Origin: Lachnospiraceae bacterium UBA7205
GTDB taxonomy: Bacteria > Bacillota > Clostridia > Lachnospirales > Lachnospiraceae
DNA: 45,244 nucleotides
Direction of reading: 5' to 3'
NCBI GenBank assembly: GCA_002490665.1
Contig: DKUL01000070.1
Location: forward strand, 2,724-47,967
The notes below the pieces were generated by a model. That model ran no database searches, was not told where the DNA came from, and saw only the letters and a program-made list of their open reading frames with translations. Positions 14,866-23,882 of this stretch are shown piece by piece; position 1 is the first letter of the stretch; every line of letters begins with the position of its first letter. The position numbers were made by a program, and so were the translations under genes.

Positions 14866-16041
14866 ATGGGAAAGGCAGATAGAGAATCACAGACTTGTCC
14901 CTATGTGGCAAGGTGCGGCGCATGCCATATCGGGGAAAAAAGCTATGAGGAGGAACTGGCAGAAAAGAAGGCACAGGTTGTCACACATATTGGAAAGTAT
15001 TGTGGAAAAATCAATGATGTGGCAGGGATGTACTATCCCTATCACTACCGGAATAAGGTACATGCGGTATTTGGCAGGATAAAGGATGAGGTTGTTGCAG
15101 GAACGTATGAGGAGGGGACGCACACGATTATACCAGTCAGTGACTGCCTGATAGAAGACGCGCAGGCGTCGGCAATTATCAGGACGGTGACGGAACTTAT
15201 CCAGTCCTTTAAGCTGTGGGTATACAATGAGGACACCGGAAGGGGACTGATGCGCCACATCCTTGTGCGGAAGGGGGCTTCCACGAAGCAGATTATGGTC
15301 GTGCTGGTCACGGCATCGCCGGAATTTCCACATAAAAATAATTTTGTTGCCGAGCTGCGCAGGGCACATCCCGAAATTACAACAATTGTGCAGAATATCA
15401 ATGACAGGCAGACGACAATGGTACTTGGCGAGAGGGAAAAGATACTTTTTGGGCAGGGGTATATTGAGGATGTGCTGATGGGGCTGCGTTTCCGCATATC
15501 ACCGTCCTCGTTTTATCAGGTGAATTCGGCGCAGACACAGGTATTGTACAAAAGAGCGATACAGGCGGCGGGGCTGACAGGAAAAGAGCGCGTGATTGAC
15601 GCGTACTGTGGCATCGGTACAATCGGAATGTGCATGAGTGCGAAGGCGGCGCATGTGACGGGAATCGAACTCAACGCGCAGGCAGTAAAGGATGCAAAGG
15701 CAAATGCCAAAAGAAATCACATAAACAATATTCATTTTATTGCAGCAGATGCAACAGAATACATGACACGGATGTCACAAAATGGGGAGAGGGCGGACGT
15801 TATCGTCATGGACCCGCCCAGAAGCGGGAGTACCGAGGCATTTGTCAAGGCGGCAGCCTCATTGAAGCCGTCGAGAATCGTATATGTGTCGTGCAATCCC
15901 GAGACACTCGGCAGGGATCTGGCATGGTTTGGCAGGGAAGGGTACCGCGCACAGGAGGCGTTTCCGGTTGATATGTTTGGGTTCACAGAACACGTTGAAG
16001 TAATACTATCGATGAAGTATTGTGGAAAAGAGAAGAATTAG
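14866..16041 (+). CDS. 23S rRNA (uracil-C5)-methyltransferase, RlmD/TrmA family, without TRAM domain
   Basis: A 391-residue TrmA-family enzyme that methylates uridine C5 in rRNA. The N-terminus starts with iron-sulphur ligands Cys11, Cys17 and Cys20 (CPYVARCGAC), and YPYHYRNKVHAVFG is the conserved substrate-side block. SAM motifs are VIDAYCGIGTIG and VTGIELNAQAV; VIVMDPPRSG and VSCNPETLGRDL hold the catalytic Cys and its partners, and the C-terminal MFGFTEHVEVI carries the general-base Glu. Relatives often have an N-terminal TRAM domain; here it is absent and the protein is correspondingly short. The ATG at 14866 follows TTGGAGG by seven bases; upstream in-frame codons fall in the repeat. 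Confidence 0.9.
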   Translation: MGKADRESQTCPYVARCGACHIGEKSYEEELAEKKAQVVTHIGKYCGKINDVAGMYYPYHYRNKVHAVFGRIKDEVVAGTYEEGTHTIIPVSDCLIEDAQASAIIRTVTELIQSFKLWVYNEDTGRGLMRHILVRKGASTKQIMVVLVTASPEFPHKNNFVAELRRAHPEITTIVQNINDRQTTMVLGEREKILFGQGYIEDVLMGLRFRISPSSFYQVNSAQTQVLYKRAIQAAGLTGKERVIDAYCGIGTIGMCMSAKAAHVTGIELNAQAVKDAKANAKRNHINNIHFIAADATEYMTRMSQNGERADVIVMDPPRSGSTEAFVKAAASLKPSRIVYVSCNPETLGRDLAWFGREGYRAQEAFPVDMFGFTEHVEVILSMKYCGKEKN

Positions 16042-16064
16042 TTAAAGGTAAACAAGTTTGCATT

Positions 16065-16111
16065 GGGCAAAAATTGGAGCGAGAATCGACCAGTTTTTGC
16101 CCTGTTTTTTT
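16065..16111 (+). terminator. Terminator of the uracil methyltransferase gene
   Basis: GGGCAAAAA (16065-16073) pairs with TTTTTGCCC (16094-16102), followed by a seven-base T-run. TTTTTGCCCTGTTTTT is partly duplicated just after it. Confidence 0.75.
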
Positions 16112-16143
16112 GCCCTGTTTTTCAACGGCAAAGTAATTTTTCA

Positions 16144-16172
16144 TTGACAATATTCCACAAGTGGAATATAAT
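16144..16172 (+). promoter_or_regulatory. padR promoter with an operator palindrome in the spacer
   Basis: A consensus promoter: TTGACA (16144-16149), 17-base spacer, TATAAT (16167-16172). The spacer is an inverted repeat, ATATTCCAC-AA-GTGGAATAT (16150-16169), nine bases per arm. A dimer bound there would occlude polymerase, which fits PadR autorepression. Confidence 0.82.
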
Positions 16173-16212
16173 CTAGAAAAGAGCAAAGTATATCAAAGGA
16201 AGTGCAGTTAAT

Positions 16213-16773
16213 ATGTTAAAACATGGGATTTTAGGACTTATCAATTACCATGAAATGACAGGGTATGAGATTATGCAGGCGTTCCGGGATTCACTGAACT
16301 TTTTTTGGAAGGCGCAGACGAGTCAGATTTACCGAGAATTACAGACGCTGGAAAAAGAGAAGTGGGTCGAGAAGACGGTTGTGCCACAGCAGGGAAAGCC
16401 GGATAAGAATATTTATTCCATTACGGATGATGGGCGGTGCGAACTGCTGCGGTGGCTTTCGGACGGTGACCTGGGGATGAATCCACGGACTCCGATACTG
16501 ATGAAGGTATTCTTTATGGGAGAGCGGAGCCGGGAAGAGAATATACGATATTTTGAAGAACTGAAAGCCTGTTGTGAGATGTTCCTGAAAAGTCTTGAGT
16601 CCGTACCGGGGAAGATTGGTGCATACAGCGCTTTCCTCAATGCCGAGGAAAAGGCGCTGTACTGGGGGATGACGGTGGAATATGGACGCAGGAATATGCA
16701 GTCGTGCATGGAATGGGCGCAGTACTGTATTGACCAGTTAAAAGGAGCAGAAGCGAAAGGAAAATCAGTATGA
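16213..16773 (+). CDS. PadR-family transcriptional regulator
   Basis: A 186-residue PadR protein with the longer C-terminal dimerisation helices (Vir_act_alpha_C type). The winged helix occupies residues 1-80: ILGLINYHEMTGYEIMQAF, SQIYRELQTLEKEKWVE, and the wing with YSITDDGRCELLRWL. PadR proteins are usually repressors responding to small phenolics, drugs or unknown ligands and often control their own operon. The promoter 41 bases upstream carries a palindrome suitable for autoregulation. The operon seems to continue into a tiny membrane ORF and TraX, which are the obvious targets. Confidence 0.92.
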   Translation: MLKHGILGLINYHEMTGYEIMQAFRDSLNFFWKAQTSQIYRELQTLEKEKWVEKTVVPQQGKPDKNIYSITDDGRCELLRWLSDGDLGMNPRTPILMKVFFMGERSREENIRYFEELKACCEMFLKSLESVPGKIGAYSAFLNAEEKALYWGMTVEYGRRNMQSCMEWAQYCIDQLKGAEAKGKSV

Positions 16774-16839
16774 CAGAAAAGCGTCTTTATTTTCACAAGG
16801 GAGATTATAGGGGGAAGCCTGATACTTTCTTCTATGTGT

Positions 16840-16947
16840 ATGCGGGGAACCGATTTGGAAGACTTTATAGCCGGGGTAATGACCGGGGTGGGCTGCGGCT
16901 CTATACTTGTGGGCGTTTATGTGATTTCCAGGACATTTCGCAAATAA
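16840..16947 (+). CDS. Possible tiny membrane protein between padR and traX-like gene
   Basis: Same frame as padR, downstream of its TGA. The frame stays open from 16774 to a TAA at 16945-16947. Its end reads MRGTDLEDFIAGVMTGVGCGSILVGVYVISRTFRK, 35 residues: a Gly-rich single membrane helix capped by positive charges. That looks more protein-like than the competing 100-residue frame starting at 16770. No convincing ribosome binding site precedes the ATGs at 16834 or 16840, so translation may be coupled to padR or start elsewhere. Treat as tentative. Confidence 0.4.
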   Translation: MRGTDLEDFIAGVMTGVGCGSILVGVYVISRTFRK

Positions 16948-16962
16948 AAGGAGGATGGATTT

Positions 16963-17727
16963 ATGTTACAGACAGGGCAGGAAAAAGGATTGAATGCAAA
17001 TCAGCTAAAATTAATCGCGATTGCGGCGATGACTCTCGACCACTTGACTTGGACATTGTTTCCCGGCTATAATACGGAATGGTTTGTGGTTCTGCTCCAT
17101 ATTATAGGCAGGCTTACCGCCCCTATTATGTGGTTCTTTATAGCGGAGGGATATCATTATACACATGACATAAAAAAATATGCCGCCCGATTATTTTTAC
17201 TGGCGGTAATTTCCCATTTTGCATATAATTTCTGCTTCGGAATACCCTTTATTCCTTTTCGGACAACGGTGTTTAACCAGACAGGAGTAGTCTGGTCACT
17301 GGCATGGGGGTTGGTTTTGCTGTACATATGTGATAAAAAGCCCTTGAAGCCATGGCAAAAAGTCATCATTACCATTACCATCTGTCTGATTACATTTCCC
17401 TCTGACTGGAGCTGTATCGCAACGATGGCAATTTTGGCAATTGGCACAAACAGGGGAAACTTTAAAAAGCAGATGGCGCATATGATGCTATGGACAGTGA
17501 TGTACGCCATTGTATATTTTGTATTTATTGACAAAGTATATGCGTTTATCCAGCTGGGCACCTGTCTGACAATTCCCCTTTTGCAGCTTTACAACGGCAA
17601 ACGCGGTTCAATGAAAGGAATTGGAAAACTGTTTTATGTTTATTACCCGCTGCATCTTTTTATATGCGGCATTATCCGTATGCTTTTGTGGGGCGCTGCA
17701 TTTTCCACGGGAACGGCAAATTTTTAA
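16963..17727 (+). CDS. TraX family membrane protein
   Basis: A 254-residue polytopic protein with about eight membrane helices. The start LNANQLKLIAIAAMTLDHLTWTLFPG, then IIGRLTAPIMWFFIAEGYHYTHDIKKYAARL and the late YVYYPLHLFICGIIR are the conserved TraX blocks. The family includes the F-plasmid pilin N-acetylase TraX and many chromosomal acyltransferase-like proteins of unknown substrate; here there is no conjugation gene nearby, so a pilin role is unlikely. AAGGAGG lies eight bases before the ATG. It probably belongs to the padR operon, and its stop is four bases from the end of the convergent yesN-like gene. Confidence 0.88.
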   Translation: MLQTGQEKGLNANQLKLIAIAAMTLDHLTWTLFPGYNTEWFVVLLHIIGRLTAPIMWFFIAEGYHYTHDIKKYAARLFLLAVISHFAYNFCFGIPFIPFRTTVFNQTGVVWSLAWGLVLLYICDKKPLKPWQKVIITITICLITFPSDWSCIATMAILAIGTNRGNFKKQMAHMMLWTVMYAIVYFVFIDKVYAFIQLGTCLTIPLLQLYNGKRGSMKGIGKLFYVYYPLHLFICGIIRMLLWGAAFSTGTANF

Positions 17728-17731
17728 GCCA

Positions 17732-19339
17732 TTATATTTTATTCATGTATTCCGAGGGGGAAATCCCTTCGGATTTTTTAAATACCTTGCTGAAATAAAA
17801 GGCGCTTTCAAATCCGAGCATGTCGGCAATTTCATATATCTTGCAGTTGCCCGCGTTCATCATCCTCTTTGCCTGTGCAATCTTACATTCTGTAATATAT
17901 TCAGAAAAACCGCAGTCGTTATACTTCCTGAAAAGTGAGCTGAGGTAATTCGGGGAAATTCCGTAAATTGCGGCGACATCGTTCAGGGAGAGCTTGTCCG
18001 ACAAATGGGATTCTATATATTTTTTGACATTTTCGACCACATGATGCCTGTGATGCCGCTTCTGCTCGTCAAAATATCTGCCCATCTGCGCGCAAAAATG
18101 CCGCATCCACTGCGTAACCTGTTCGGTGGTGTTCATGCGGTAAATGGAACGGTAGCCGTCGCGGTATTCCGCAAAAAGGGAAGACACAACCTCGTCTCCG
18201 TCCGGAAGCAGCGATATGGACAAAAACAGTACGTTGCAGGCAGCATCAAGTGTCTGGACATAATGGTCTGGGTTCTCCTCCAGAAGCCTGATAATCTGCA
18301 TGAGGACATTTGTGAGCAGCGTGCTGTCATATTCGGAGAATGCTTTGTTCAGGTCTTCCCTGAATATGGAAATATTAAAAACATTATGGCTCTTTGAATT
18401 TATGACACATGTGTCGCAAATGAGCACCGTATCGCAGCTCTCCACGATATTTGAGAAGGATATCCGTGCCGCCTGATAGGAGTCTGACAGGGAGAGGGCA
18501 GCGCGTACCCTGGTTCCGATCCCGCATTTGAAGCGTGTTTTGTAGTAGTTGTACAGGGAATGCCCCGTCTGTTTCAGAATCTGCATCAGGTCAGGGCTGC
18601 CGGACGGCATGTCGCCAAGAAGAAAGATGATGACGCCGTGCTTCCTGTCGAGATTGACATAGTATGCCGGAGCATATTTGCTGACAATTTCCTGTATCAG
18701 CTGATAGGAGGCGGTATACAGTGCAACCTGCTGCTCGATGTCCATACTGTCCCCGTCGGCATTGTTCATCTCAAAGTAACAGCACTGGCAGAAGGGAAAA
18801 TCAAAGGGGATGTTCAGATCATGCCGCAGCGTTTCAAACTGCTGCTCTGAGTCATACAGGTTGTGGAGCAGCCGGATAAAGAATTTGTCCTTCAGGGACT
18901 GCAGCTCTTTCAGGGACATGTCAGCTGGTTCAGAGTCCGTGGGGCGCTGCCTCCCGTCAAGCGATTTGACGACCTTGGCCATGCATTGCTTCAGGGTATC
19001 TGCATTCAGCTCGAGCTTTACAAGATATTCGGCGGCATGGTAGGATATGGCTTCCTTTGCCATATGGAAATCTTCGTAGCTTGTGAGCAGGATGAATACC
19101 GGATACGTATTGTCATGGTAATGGTCGCGCGTTTTTTTCAGAAGCTCAAGGCCGGACATCACGGGCATTTTAATATCCGTGAGGATGATATCCGGTTTTT
19201 CCGTTTGCATGATATCCCAGCCCTGGCTCCCATTCGAGGCAGCACCGCAGATTTCTATATGGAGCTCTTCCCAGCGGATCATGGCGCGGATGCCGGCAAG
19301 GACTAATGGTTCATCGTCAATGATAAGAAGCTTGTACAT
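17732..19339 (-). CDS. YesN-type response regulator with AraC DNA-binding domain
   Basis: A 535-residue response regulator. Residues 1-120 are a receiver domain with acidic pocket Asp8/Asp9, phospho-acceptor Asp55 (ILTDIKMP), Thr86 and Lys108. A long central region of ~300 residues resembles the dimerisation or sensor part of YesN proteins. The last ~100 residues are an AraC/XylS double helix-turn-helix (SLNDVAAIYGISPNYLSSLFRKY, then IYEIADMLGFESAFYFSKVFKKSEGISPSEY). It should be phosphorylated by the adjacent YesM-type kinase and activate the divergent sugar importer operon. AAAGGA precedes the ATG. An 80-base gap with a structured repeat separates it from the kinase gene. Confidence 0.93.
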   Translation of the reverse strand: MYKLLIIDDEPLVLAGIRAMIRWEELHIEICGAASNGSQGWDIMQTEKPDIILTDIKMPVMSGLELLKKTRDHYHDNTYPVFILLTSYEDFHMAKEAISYHAAEYLVKLELNADTLKQCMAKVVKSLDGRQRPTDSEPADMSLKELQSLKDKFFIRLLHNLYDSEQQFETLRHDLNIPFDFPFCQCCYFEMNNADGDSMDIEQQVALYTASYQLIQEIVSKYAPAYYVNLDRKHGVIIFLLGDMPSGSPDLMQILKQTGHSLYNYYKTRFKCGIGTRVRAALSLSDSYQAARISFSNIVESCDTVLICDTCVINSKSHNVFNISIFREDLNKAFSEYDSTLLTNVLMQIIRLLEENPDHYVQTLDAACNVLFLSISLLPDGDEVVSSLFAEYRDGYRSIYRMNTTEQVTQWMRHFCAQMGRYFDEQKRHHRHHVVENVKKYIESHLSDKLSLNDVAAIYGISPNYLSSLFRKYNDCGFSEYITECKIAQAKRMMNAGNCKIYEIADMLGFESAFYFSKVFKKSEGISPSEYMNKI

Positions 19340-19352
19340 AATAAATCCTTTC

Positions 19353-19415
19353 CTTTTTTATGCACACAGCCGCATAAGGAAATATGCCGCTTCGCGGCTG
19401 CGGCTGTCGTGAGTA
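19353..19415 (+). repeat. Structured repeat between yesM- and yesN-like genes (module I)
   Basis: After TTTTTTATGCACA, outer stem CAGCCGC (19367-19373) pairs with GCGGCTG (19400-19406). The 12-base spacer is ATAAGGAAATAT and the inner hairpin is GCCGC-TTC-GCGGC (19386-19398). A near-palindrome GTGAGTATACTTCAC follows where module II stands in other copies. It would be transcribed within the two-component mRNA on the opposite strand. Confidence 0.7.
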
Positions 19416-19419
19416 TACT

Positions 19420-21252
19420 TCACAGGCGGTCCGGGTCCGGGCTGCGTGGTATCAGAATGTGCATCTCGGTGTATTCGCCGACAACACTTTCAATTTGGAT
19501 TCCATATGCGCCGCCAAATTCATACTGAAGCCTTTTGTGGACGTTGGAAACACCGATTTCGCGAAAAAAATCGGAGGATGAGTCATCATTGGAGGCCAGA
19601 AGGCAGTCCATCTTTTCGGGTGTGATGCCGACGCCGTTGTCCCACACGGTGATTTCGAGCTGTCTGATACCGGCATCATCCACGGGGCGTATCGTGATGC
19701 GGATGATGCCGCTTCCTCCCTTGGGTTCCAGACCATGAAAAATCGCATTTTCCACAATGGGCTGCAGCGTAAACTTGATAATCGGTGTGTCCAGAAGCGT
19801 GTCATCTTCACAGCATACCTCAAGTACAATCGTACCGCCATAACGGTAATTTTGTATGTTAAAGTAATCCTTTACCAGGGCGATTTCCTCCGACAGGGGT
19901 ATCAGAAGCTTTGTTCCTTTTGAGATACTCCGGAGCAGCCTTGAGAGGGAGGTTGTCATTTCACAGATTCCCGTTGCGCCCTGTATGGTCGCCATCCATT
20001 TGATGGAATTAAGGGTATTGTACAGGAAATGGGGATTAATCTGGTTTTGAAGGACTTTGTATTCCAAATCCTTTTTTTCTTTTGCGTCAGCGATGCGGGT
20101 ATCAATCAGGTGCTCGATGTTTTCCGCAAGAAAATTGATGCCGCGTCCAATGTCCCCTAGTTCATTGTTCCATTCAATCTCTGCGCTGGGTGTAAAATCC
20201 CCATCTGATATCTGTGACAGCTGCCGGCGCATTTTCCGGACAGGGATGCCGATGCTGATGTGCAGGATATAGCCTAAGAATATGGCAATTAAAAGCATAA
20301 TCACAAGAATGACAATCCATATGAACACGAGCATCTGTTTCTGCTTTTTAAGCTCCTGCTGTGACAGGGTCTGTATAATATAGCAGTTATTCTGCGACAG
20401 GGGGCGGCAGACGAGAAGCGTATCATGCTGCTCCGGAAAAATAAAGGCAGCGTACAGGCGGCTTTCCGAATCAATGGATGCACTGGACAGCTCCTTGGTG
20501 ATGGTGTAGGAAAAATCGGATTCAGCCATGCTGCCGCCCGATAAATCATATGTGTGGCTGTCGAGGATCAGGTAAATGCTTGAATCAGGCAGATGGCTGG
20601 AATATTGCAGGGATTCCGTGAAGACCTGTTCTGTAAGCTCCAGAAAAATCCAGCCGGCATGGTTTGAATAGTATCTGGCATAGATTGGCCGGATGATGGG
20701 AAGTACTTTTTTTTCAGAGGCTTTATAAAAAGGATCCTGTATCAGACCGGTGGAAAGCTGCCTTGCGGAGTCCGTGATTAATTCTTCAAAAAAGGGCAGC
20801 TGGGGAATCTCGGTACCGAGGTTTAAGGTGGTTGAGTACACTGCGGGGACAGACTGGATAAAGTGTCCGCCGGCATTTCCGATTACGACCCTGTGTATCA
20901 TGTCGGACGCAGGGTTGTTTTGCAGCTCCTCCGCCAGACGTTCCTGCGCGTTGACGGCAATAATGCCATACCGGTGGTTATCGGGCGCTTCCACATAACT
21001 GCCAATCATTGTGTTTGTCTGCGACCAGCGCACAAGCTGGTTGACGGCATCCAGGTTACTGTCAATGGAGTCCACGAGAAATTTCAGGTTTGTGCTTGCG
21101 GATGCCGCGAGTGAGTTTGTGATATGTTCCTGATATAAGGACGTAAAAAGGACGCTGAAAATAATCCCAATGCCAAAAGTAATCGCAACAATGAGCAGTA
21201 CAAGGTGCTTTTGCAGTTTGTCTGATGTATTTACCTGAAGATTTGGATACAT
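19420..21252 (-). CDS. YesM-type sensor histidine kinase
   Basis: A 610-residue membrane kinase. Membrane helix 1 is at about residues 17-40, an extracellular sensor region runs to ~300, helix 2 is ~303-328, then HAMP. The kinase core shows the phospho-acceptor His in VLQNQINPHFLYNTLNSIKWM, the N box ENAIFHGLEPKGG, and the G box WDNGVGI. YesM/YesN pairs of Firmicutes usually sense an extracellular carbohydrate signal and regulate a nearby sugar importer. Here the importer is divergently transcribed 242 bases away. GGAGGG precedes the ATG. Confidence 0.93.
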   Translation of the reverse strand: MYPNLQVNTSDKLQKHLVLLIVAITFGIGIIFSVLFTSLYQEHITNSLAASASTNLKFLVDSIDSNLDAVNQLVRWSQTNTMIGSYVEAPDNHRYGIIAVNAQERLAEELQNNPASDMIHRVVIGNAGGHFIQSVPAVYSTTLNLGTEIPQLPFFEELITDSARQLSTGLIQDPFYKASEKKVLPIIRPIYARYYSNHAGWIFLELTEQVFTESLQYSSHLPDSSIYLILDSHTYDLSGGSMAESDFSYTITKELSSASIDSESRLYAAFIFPEQHDTLLVCRPLSQNNCYIIQTLSQQELKKQKQMLVFIWIVILVIMLLIAIFLGYILHISIGIPVRKMRRQLSQISDGDFTPSAEIEWNNELGDIGRGINFLAENIEHLIDTRIADAKEKKDLEYKVLQNQINPHFLYNTLNSIKWMATIQGATGICEMTTSLSRLLRSISKGTKLLIPLSEEIALVKDYFNIQNYRYGGTIVLEVCCEDDTLLDTPIIKFTLQPIVENAIFHGLEPKGGSGIIRITIRPVDDAGIRQLEITVWDNGVGITPEKMDCLLASNDDSSSDFFREIGVSNVHKRLQYEFGGAYGIQIESVVGEYTEMHILIPRSPDPDRL

Positions 21253-21424
21253 GGCAAGCCCTCCATGTGGTACTCACGGTTCCTTACTACTATAATTTGG
21301 TTTATTTTATCATAAATGACAGGCAAATTCCATATTTCTTAAAAAAGTGCATTATTTTATAAGATTTTACATGACGTTTTTCTGACAGCTTCAAAAATAT
21401 TACATCATTTAGATAATAAAAACA

Positions 21425-21453
21425 TTCTTATCGTTTTATAAAAATAATATAAT
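21425..21453 (+). promoter_or_regulatory. Candidate promoter of the sugar importer operon
   Basis: A consensus TATAAT (21448-21453) has only a weak -35, TTCTTA (21425-21430), at 17-base spacing. A weak -35 is what an activator-dependent promoter would show, fitting control by the YesN-type regulator. The remainder of the 21253-21494 gap is AT-rich with no other clear site. Confidence 0.5.
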
Positions 21454-21494
21454 ATTTATATCAAAAAAATAAAATAAAGAAGGGAAGGAATTTT

Positions 21495-22892
21495 ATGAAA
21501 AGAAAAATTATGAGTGTACTACTGGCAGCGGCAATGGTGACGTCAATGGCGGGCTGTTCCGGATCGGATGGCGGGGCGCAGACGCAGGCGCCGGCAGACA
21601 CGCCGCAGCAGACACAGGCGTCAAATGACGCGGCGCCTGCGGAAACGACGGCAGGCGATACATCGGCGGAAGCGCCTGCGGAAACGGACGCGGCGCCCGT
21701 GACATTAAAGTGGGCGATATGGGATAAGGAGTCAACGGCATACTGGCAGGCGCTCGCGGATGCCTATCAGAAGGCAGCGCCCAATGTGACAATCGAAATG
21801 GTTGACCTTGGCTCCACGGACTACATGACGGTGCTGGCGACCGAGCTTTCCGGTGAGGGTTCCGACTTTGATGTCGTGACGATTAAGGACGTGCCCGGGT
21901 ACGCGACGCTGGTTCAGAAGAATGCGATATTGTCACTGGATGATTACATAAAGGCAGATGGGATTGACCTTGGCAAATATGCAGGGACGACAGACCAGAT
22001 TACGGTAAACGGAAGCCTGTATGAGCTGCCATTCAGAAACGATTTCTGGGTGCTGTTCTACAATAAGGATTTGTTTGATGAAAAGGGTGTTGCCTACCCG
22101 ACAAACGACATGACCTTCGATGACTATGACAAGCTTGCGAGGGAGATGACTGACACGACGTTCGGCTCACAGATTTACGGCACGCATTACCATACATGGC
22201 GTTCCGCAGTGCAGCTGTTCTCCGTGCTTGACGGACAGCACACAATCCTTGACGGCGATTATGAGTTTATGAAGCCATATTATGAACTGGTACTGAACCA
22301 GGAAGCAGACGGCGTATGCCGCAAGTATACAGACCTGAAGGCAGAAGGACTGCATTATTCCGCAGCATTTTCAGGCGGCGATGTGGCGATGCTGAACATG
22401 GGCTCATGGTTTATCGCCACGATGATTTCCAACCTTGAGAGCGGTGAGTATGACGCTGACCTCTGCGGCAACTGGGGAATCGTGAAGTATCCGCATGCGG
22501 ATGGTGTCGAGGCAGGCTCCACGCTGGGTACCATCACCGGGCTTTCCGTCACGGCTGCATCTGACACACCTGACGAAGCATGGAAGTTCGTAAAGTGGGT
22601 AAGCGGCGAGGAAGGCGCGGCAGTGATGGCTGAGACAGGTAATTTCCCGGCTATCATGACGGATGAGGCAATGAACATCATCACAAGCCTGAGCGGATTC
22701 CCGACAGACGACGCATCGAAGGAAGCGCTCAATGTCTCCAACCTGTATCTGGAGGTTCCGTACGCGGAGAACGTATCCGAGATTAACAGTGCGCTCGACT
22801 CATTTCACGGTTCGATTATGAGCGGTGAGATGTCAATTGACGAGGGCATTGCAGCAATGAACGAGGCAGTACAGGCTGTTATTGGTCAATAA
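21495..22892 (+). CDS. ABC sugar transporter substrate-binding lipoprotein
   Basis: A 465-residue extracellular solute-binding protein, family 1. The signal peptide ends in the lipobox MAGC; a ~50-residue Ala/Thr/Gln/Pro linker tethers the binding domain. The fold starts with VTLKWAIWDKESTAYWQALADAYQKAAPNVTIEM, and the hinge region LPFRNDFWVLFYNKDLFDEKGV is typical of oligosaccharide binders. It captures the substrate outside the cell and hands it to the two permeases that follow. Linked enzymes (GH88, heparinase II/III) suggest a uronate-containing oligosaccharide. A hairpin follows the gene, which probably raises its transcript level relative to the permeases. Confidence 0.95.
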   Translation: MKRKIMSVLLAAAMVTSMAGCSGSDGGAQTQAPADTPQQTQASNDAAPAETTAGDTSAEAPAETDAAPVTLKWAIWDKESTAYWQALADAYQKAAPNVTIEMVDLGSTDYMTVLATELSGEGSDFDVVTIKDVPGYATLVQKNAILSLDDYIKADGIDLGKYAGTTDQITVNGSLYELPFRNDFWVLFYNKDLFDEKGVAYPTNDMTFDDYDKLAREMTDTTFGSQIYGTHYHTWRSAVQLFSVLDGQHTILDGDYEFMKPYYELVLNQEADGVCRKYTDLKAEGLHYSAAFSGGDVAMLNMGSWFIATMISNLESGEYDADLCGNWGIVKYPHADGVEAGSTLGTITGLSVTAASDTPDEAWKFVKWVSGEEGAAVMAETGNFPAIMTDEAMNIITSLSGFPTDDASKEALNVSNLYLEVPYAENVSEINSALDSFHGSIMSGEMSIDEGIAAMNEAVQAVIGQ

Positions 22893-22906
22893 TGTGAATT
22901 GTAAAA

Positions 22907-22933
22907 TTAGAGCCGGCTTATAACCGGCTCTAA
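22907..22933 (+). promoter_or_regulatory. Intercistronic hairpin behind the binding-protein gene
   Basis: TTAGAGCCGG and CCGGCTCTAA form a 10-bp stem with a seven-base loop and no following T-run. This is the usual position for an mRNA-stabilising or partial-termination hairpin that lets the binding protein outnumber its permeases. Confidence 0.7.
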
Positions 22934-22967
22934 CTGATAAAACAAACGTTAAAAAGGAGGGTTCGTT

Positions 22968-23867
22968 ATGGCGAAAGGACTGAGCCGTCAGGCGAAAAGG
23001 GATTTGGTGGCGTATTCGTTTATTGCGCCGAACTTTATCGGTTTTGCGGTATTTACACTGGTTCCCATTGTCTTTGCATTTGCACTGGCATTTTTAAACT
23101 GGGACGGAAGCAATCCGATTACCTTTGCGGGACTGGACAATTTTAAGCAGCTGGGGGGAGACATATTTTTTAAGGCGGCGCTTAAGAATACCGTCATATA
23201 CTGTATCGGGACAGTTCCCCTTACGATGGTTGCTTCCCTTGCGCTTGCAATCATATTAAACCAGAAAGTCATCGGGCGCGGCGTTTTTCGGACATTGTCC
23301 TTTTTCCCCTATGTCGCGTCGCTTGTCGCAGTGACCTCTGTGTGGAAAATGCTGTTCCACCCATCCAAGGGACCTGTCAACAATATCCTGCATACCGTGT
23401 TCCAGGTGCCGGTTGACCAGCTGCCGCAGTGGTTTAGCGGGAGTCTTGTCCTCCTGAGCATGATTCTTTTCAGCGTGTGGCGTTTTATGGGGTATTATAT
23501 GGTCATCTACCTTGCGGGATTACAGGGCATCTCGGCAGAGCTGTACGAGGCGGCATCGCTGGACGGTGCGAACACATGGCAGAAATTTCGGTACATCACA
23601 TGGCCGCAGCTCCATTCCACGACCTTTTTTGTCGTCGTCATGCTGACAATCAACTGCTTTAAGGTGTATGATGTCGCAATCATGCTTGCAGGCGGCGGAA
23701 GCGGTGAGCTGACCACCTCGTCCACGGTGCTTGTATATTACATTTACCAGAAAGCGTTTATCGACTGGAAGCTTGGGTATTCCAGCGCAGTTGCCATGGT
23801 TTTGTTCCTGATGGTATTTGTCGTTACCATGATACAGTTCAGGGGACAAAAGAAATACCAGTCATAA
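22968..23867 (+). CDS. ABC sugar transporter permease (MalF/UgpA type)
   Basis: A 299-residue permease with six membrane helices. The EAA loop that docks the ATPase reads ISAELYEAASLDGANTWQKFRYITWPQL (about residues 190-217). Such subunits pair with a MalG-type partner, encoded next, to import oligosaccharides. AAAAAGGAGG lies ahead of the ATG. No ATPase gene is in the operon, so energy must come from a shared MsmK-like ATPase encoded elsewhere, as is common in Firmicutes. Confidence 0.95.
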   Translation: MAKGLSRQAKRDLVAYSFIAPNFIGFAVFTLVPIVFAFALAFLNWDGSNPITFAGLDNFKQLGGDIFFKAALKNTVIYCIGTVPLTMVASLALAIILNQKVIGRGVFRTLSFFPYVASLVAVTSVWKMLFHPSKGPVNNILHTVFQVPVDQLPQWFSGSLVLLSMILFSVWRFMGYYMVIYLAGLQGISAELYEAASLDGANTWQKFRYITWPQLHSTTFFVVVMLTINCFKVYDVAIMLAGGGSGELTTSSTVLVYYIYQKAFIDWKLGYSSAVAMVLFLMVFVVTMIQFRGQKKYQS

Positions 23868-23882
23868 CAGGAGGTGTGTAGA

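Noticed and set aside
16770..17072. 100-residue plus-strand frame after padR
   Set aside because: It overlaps the TraX start by over 100 bases and has unstructured composition; the short membrane-helix frame in the same stretch is more plausible.
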